DNA of 18,500 nucleotides, from NCBI GenBank assembly GCA_012515825.1, contig JAAYXQ010000220.1:1-18500 (forward strand), written 5' to 3'. The stretch comes from Fibrobacter sp. (GTDB lineage: Bacteria > Fibrobacterota > Fibrobacteria > Fibrobacterales > Fibrobacteraceae). Below are positions 16,357-18,500 of the stretch, one piece after another (positions within the stretch are counted from its first letter, which is position 1; each line of letters starts with the position of its first letter). Below the pieces are notes generated by a model that had not been told where the DNA came from, did no database searches, and saw only the letters and a program-made list of their open reading frames with translations. The translations under genes were made by a program, and so were the position numbers.

Positions 16357-16827
16357 ATGCGTTATTATCTCTTATTCTTTTCACTTTTTTTCATTGCCTG
16401 TGAGAATCTTAATTCAGGCTGGGAATTTGATGGAGGGGGATATGTTAAATATAAATTAAACGGGAAAGATTCTTACGAATTGGAATATGACGCTAATGAT
16501 GTTATTCTCCCAACTACAAACAGACATTTTATTTTAGCAAAAACTCAAAGTAATTCCTCAGGTCATAGTCTAACCTTTATGGTTTATTCTCCTAAATTAG
16601 GTAGAAATTCACCTGTCTATACAGAAACGTCTTTTTCCTTTGCCACTGGCCCAAAAGCCACTTTAACAGGCGATTCCAACTTTATTACAATAGACCAAAA
16701 AGATGATTCCACTTGGACTGCCGATCTTAGTTTATTTTTTGTGGATTGCCGATCTGGAGAGTGTGTGGATTCATTACCAGCGATTCACCTAACAGGCCGC
16801 TTTCGTTATTGGCTTCCAGAAGAATAA
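16357..16827 (+). CDS. Small lipoprotein of unknown function
   Basis: A 156-residue predicted lipoprotein that I do not recognise. The signal peptide is short (MRYYLLFFSLFFIA) and ends at the lipobox FIAC, so C15 would be the lipidated residue. The mature part is acidic and strand-rich (GGGYVKYKLNGKDSYELEY, then HSLTFMVYSP and SFSFATGPKATLTG), suggesting a compact beta fold. A C-x4-C pair (FVDCRSGECVDS) near 130 could form a disulfide in the periplasm or outside. A TAA codon immediately before the ATG in the same frame fixes this as the first possible ATG, and later starts would lose the signal peptide. There is no Shine-Dalgarno site in the AT-rich stretch ahead of it, though the promoter is strong. 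No terminator is visible before the tRNA promoter, which begins 5 bases after the stop. Confidence 0.78.
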   Translation: MRYYLLFFSLFFIACENLNSGWEFDGGGYVKYKLNGKDSYELEYDANDVILPTTNRHFILAKTQSNSSGHSLTFMVYSPKLGRNSPVYTETSFSFATGPKATLTGDSNFITIDQKDDSTWTADLSLFFVDCRSGECVDSLPAIHLTGRFRYWLPEE

Positions 16828-16832
16828 CCCCC

Positions 16833-16861
16833 TTGACATTTTTACGGTCACTTTCTACTAT
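16833..16861 (+). promoter_or_regulatory. Consensus sigma-70-type promoter of tRNA-Val
   Basis: TTGACA (16833-16838) is a perfect -35 box, and TACTAT (16856-16861) is a good -10 box with exactly 17 bases between. Transcription should begin near 16868, a few bases before the mature tRNA 5' end at 16875. Confidence 0.82.
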
Positions 16862-16874
16862 TGCATGCAACCCC

Positions 16875-16948
16875 GGACGATTAGCTCAGCTGGTTAGAGT
16901 ATTACCTTGACATGGTAGGGGTCACTGGTTCGAGTCCAGTATCGTCCA
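16875..16948 (+). tRNA. tRNA-Val (anticodon GAC)
   Basis: A full 74-base cloverleaf. The acceptor stem GGACGAT pairs perfectly with ATCGTCC, with discriminator A at 16948. The D arm has GCTC/GAGT around AGCTGGTTA. The anticodon stem TTACC/GGTAG closes loop TTGACAT with anticodon GAC at 16909-16911, which reads GUC and GUU valine codons. The T stem is ACTGG/CCAGT with loop TTCGAGT. CCA is not encoded (ACGA follows), so the CCA end must be added enzymatically. Confidence 0.95.
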
Positions 16949-16950
16949 CG

Positions 16951-16980
16951 AAAAAAGCCTCTTTAATAAGAGGCTTTTTT
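16951..16980. terminator. Bidirectional terminator after tRNA-Val
   Basis: AAAAAAGCCTCTT (16951-16963) pairs perfectly with AAGAGGCTTTTTT (16968-16980) around a TAAT loop. It lies two bases after the tRNA discriminator plus CG and 17 bases from the end of the minus strand response regulator, so it serves both units. Confidence 0.93.
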
Positions 16981-16997
16981 ATTTCTATAAAAAATTC

Positions 16998-17477
16998 TTA
17001 GTCTTTCTTAAGATAAGAAAGTAAGACTACTTGATCTAAGACAGGGAGAAAATCCTTGTACTCAAACCCTTTATCTAAAACAAAGCTTGTTAAAAGAGAT
17101 TTTGTTGTAGCTAAAAGATCTTCTGGATTCCAAGGCTTTTCAAAATAATTATCTATATGAGCTTCATTTACAGCACGAATGGTATCAGCGTGATTGGCTT
17201 GACCAGTCAATAGAATTTTTCTTGTCTCTTTAAAAATTGGATTCGAAGAAATTTTCTGAAGTAATTCAACCCCATTTCCTCCAGGCATTACATGGTCAGA
17301 AATAACTAGTCCAACCGATTCGCCTCGTTCATCCATTTCATCCATCAAAGACAAGCAGTCTTCTGCTGATTCAGCACCTTCCACACGATAAAACTGTTCC
17401 AAAGAACGTAAATCGCGTGTTACGGCATCAAGAACATCGGATTGATCGTCGACACATATTATATTAATCGTTTCCAT
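16998..17477 (-). CDS. Single-domain response regulator (receiver)
   Basis: A 159-residue phosphoacceptor protein with a receiver domain and only a short tail, so no DNA-binding or enzymatic output. The acidic pocket is D10-D11, the phosphoacceptor D61 (VISDHVMPG), the switch residue T91 (LLTGQA) and the conserved K114 (FEKPW). The LLTGQA...YFEKPW pattern is common in receivers linked to HD-GYP or cyclic-nucleotide systems, which is a family impression, not proof. About 40 C-terminal residues after the receiver (FEYKDFLPVLDQ onward) do not form a recognised domain. It overlaps the 3' end of the kinase gene by 14 bases, so the two are translated together and the kinase is the expected phosphodonor. 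Only GAGA precedes the ATG as a weak ribosome site. Confidence 0.92.
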   Translation of the reverse strand: METINIICVDDQSDVLDAVTRDLRSLEQFYRVEGAESAEDCLSLMDEMDERGESVGLVISDHVMPGGNGVELLQKISSNPIFKETRKILLTGQANHADTIRAVNEAHIDNYFEKPWNPEDLLATTKSLLTSFVLDKGFEYKDFLPVLDQVVLLSYLKKD

Positions 17478-18500
17478 AATGATTCTCTATTGGTAGTTTT
17501 ATATTGAAAGTAGTATTTTGAGGACGAGAAGCAAGGATTATTTCGCCTCCGTAACTATCCACAATTCGTTGAACTATAGCTAACCCTAAGCCCAAACCGA
17601 AAGAAAGTCCATTTTTTTTCGTTGTAAAATCCATTTGGAAAATTTTTTCTGCACTTTCTTCTGAAATTCCTGGCCCATTATCTGTGATATGAACAAAGAC
17701 ATGCGTTTTTGTATGCGAACAACGAATGGTGACTTTTGGATCTTTTGTTTCAGCAGCCTCCATTGCATCACAACTATTTTTTATAATATTCACCCAAATT
17801 TGCACTAATTCGGTCATATCACCATAAATCAAAGGCATTTTTTCAGCACTTTCTAAATCCACTTCAAGCTTAATATCATGAAGATTAGGCTTCAAGAGAG
17901 AAATGGCTCTAGATAACGTCTCATGAATACTTAAGCCTTCGCTTCGAGTGAAATTACTTCCCCCTAAAGTGCGTACGGACTTCACGATATCGGCAGCGTG
18001 TTTTGCCGCTAAACGGATATCTCGAACATCATGCCCTAATTCCCAATAGCGAGATAAATTTTCAAAATCATCTAATACTTTTTGATCAAGCTTATTAAGA
18101 TCTTCTTCAGAATCGACTATACGTGCTAAAACTTTTGCAGCCATATGAGAGAGATTCTTTTTCTTCTCAAATAATCGAGTCCGCTCGCGAATCGTCTCAG
18201 AAGAGATCATGGCATTATAATTTTCACCCAAATGAAACAAATCGTGTGCTTCTGTTATCTTTAATTCAATAATACGATCTAAAGCTTCAGCAATAAAGTC
18301 CGTTTTTCGAGCAATCACTCCAATCGCATTATTTAATTCATGAGCAAGGCCCGCTGCTAATTGCCCAAGAGAAGCATTTAATTCAGAGCGATGTAGTCGA
18401 TTCAGAGCCGATTCATTATCAATAGACTTTTCTAATAGATGAAAATTTCGAAGCACTAATTCATTCGAAATCATAGGAATAAACTGTTCTTGAAGTGAGC
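17464..18500 (-). CDS. Histidine kinase, probably partial at the window edge
   Basis: Sensor kinase, expected to phosphorylate the adjacent receiver. Numbered from the ATG at 18474, the phosphoacceptor is H45 in GLAHELNNA. The N box has NIIKNSCDAM (229-238), the G1 box DNGPGI (265-270) and the G2 box GLGLGLAIV (293-301). Between H45 and the second dimerisation helix (about 150-170, AAKHAADIVKSV) there are about 75 extra residues (75-150), predicted helical and charged. The frame stays open to position 18500 with sensible residues (LQEQFIP), and the ATG at 18474 has no Shine-Dalgarno site, so the true start and sensor domain probably lie beyond the window. If 18474 is the start, this is a 336-residue soluble kinase. 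It overlaps the response regulator gene by 14 bases. What it senses cannot be read. Confidence 0.88.
   Translation of the reverse strand, partial: SLQEQFIPMISNELVLRNFHLLEKSIDNESALNRLHRSELNASLGQLAAGLAHELNNAIGVIARKTDFIAEALDRIIELKITEAHDLFHLGENYNAMISSETIRERTRLFEKKKNLSHMAAKVLARIVDSEEDLNKLDQKVLDDFENLSRYWELGHDVRDIRLAAKHAADIVKSVRTLGGSNFTRSEGLSIHETLSRAISLLKPNLHDIKLEVDLESAEKMPLIYGDMTELVQIWVNIIKNSCDAMEAAETKDPKVTIRCSHTKTHVFVHITDNGPGISEESAEKIFQMDFTTKKNGLSFGLGLGLAIVQRIVDSYGGEIILASRPQNTTFNIKLPIENHYGND

Noticed and set aside
16250..16459. 69-codon plus strand frame overlapping the small lipoprotein
   Set aside because: Starts with TTG inside the promoter and overlaps the better lipoprotein frame.
1..18500. 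Mobile element, CRISPR array or phage island
   Set aside because: No transposase, integrase, spaced direct repeats or att-like duplications were seen; even the tRNA has no neighbouring integrase.

Overview
The window is an AT-rich (clearly below 45% G+C by eye), tightly packed chromosomal segment from a Gram-negative bacterium. Two genes carry lipoprotein signal peptides (lipoboxes ending in Cys), one encodes a small outer-membrane barrel-like protein, and there is a type IV prepilin peptidase. The mix of a very long Cys-paired PKD/Ig-like repeat lipoprotein with a C-terminal propeller, a fused B12-binding-type/DUF2344 radical SAM protein and a DUF6941-like protein is compatible with Fibrobacterota or a related FCB-group lineage. 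That placement is an inference; no rRNA is present. I see no transposase, integrase, CRISPR array or att-like repeats, so this looks like core chromosome rather than an island.

Layout: (1) 74-2011 (+) threonyl-tRNA synthetase, ended by a strong terminator. (2) About 2077-3381 (-) a membrane-anchored GAF-GGDEF protein with a degenerate active site but an intact RxxD I-site, divergent from the next unit. (3) 3478-7486 (+) a likely three-gene unit: large radical SAM protein, secreted small outer-membrane protein, Gfo/Idh/MocA oxidoreductase. (4) A bidirectional terminator at 7579-7610 separates this from 7626-9927 (-), prepilin peptidase followed by a TrpB2-type tryptophan synthase beta chain. 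(5) 9982-15635 (+) a 1745-residue lipoprotein whose stop codon overlaps the start of a DUF6941-like gene (ATGA). (6) 15653-16207 (-) a short Sfp-type phosphopantetheinyl transferase, convergent with unit 5. (7) 16357-16827 (+) a small lipoprotein with a near-consensus sigma-70 promoter. (8) 16875-16948 (+) tRNA-Val(GAC) with its own consensus promoter and a bidirectional terminator. (9) 16998-18500 (-) a histidine kinase, probably running off the window edge, overlapping a single-domain response regulator.

Functionally this is housekeeping (thrS, tRNA-Val, trpB2, radical SAM) mixed with envelope and signalling genes. No single pathway unites it. The most distinctive parts are the giant repeat lipoprotein with its translationally coupled partner, the apparently catalytically dead GGDEF protein that may read c-di-GMP, and the kinase with a long insertion in its dimerisation domain next to a stand-alone receiver. 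No stretch over 300 bases lacks a gene; the longest gaps are 7487-7625 and 16208-16356.
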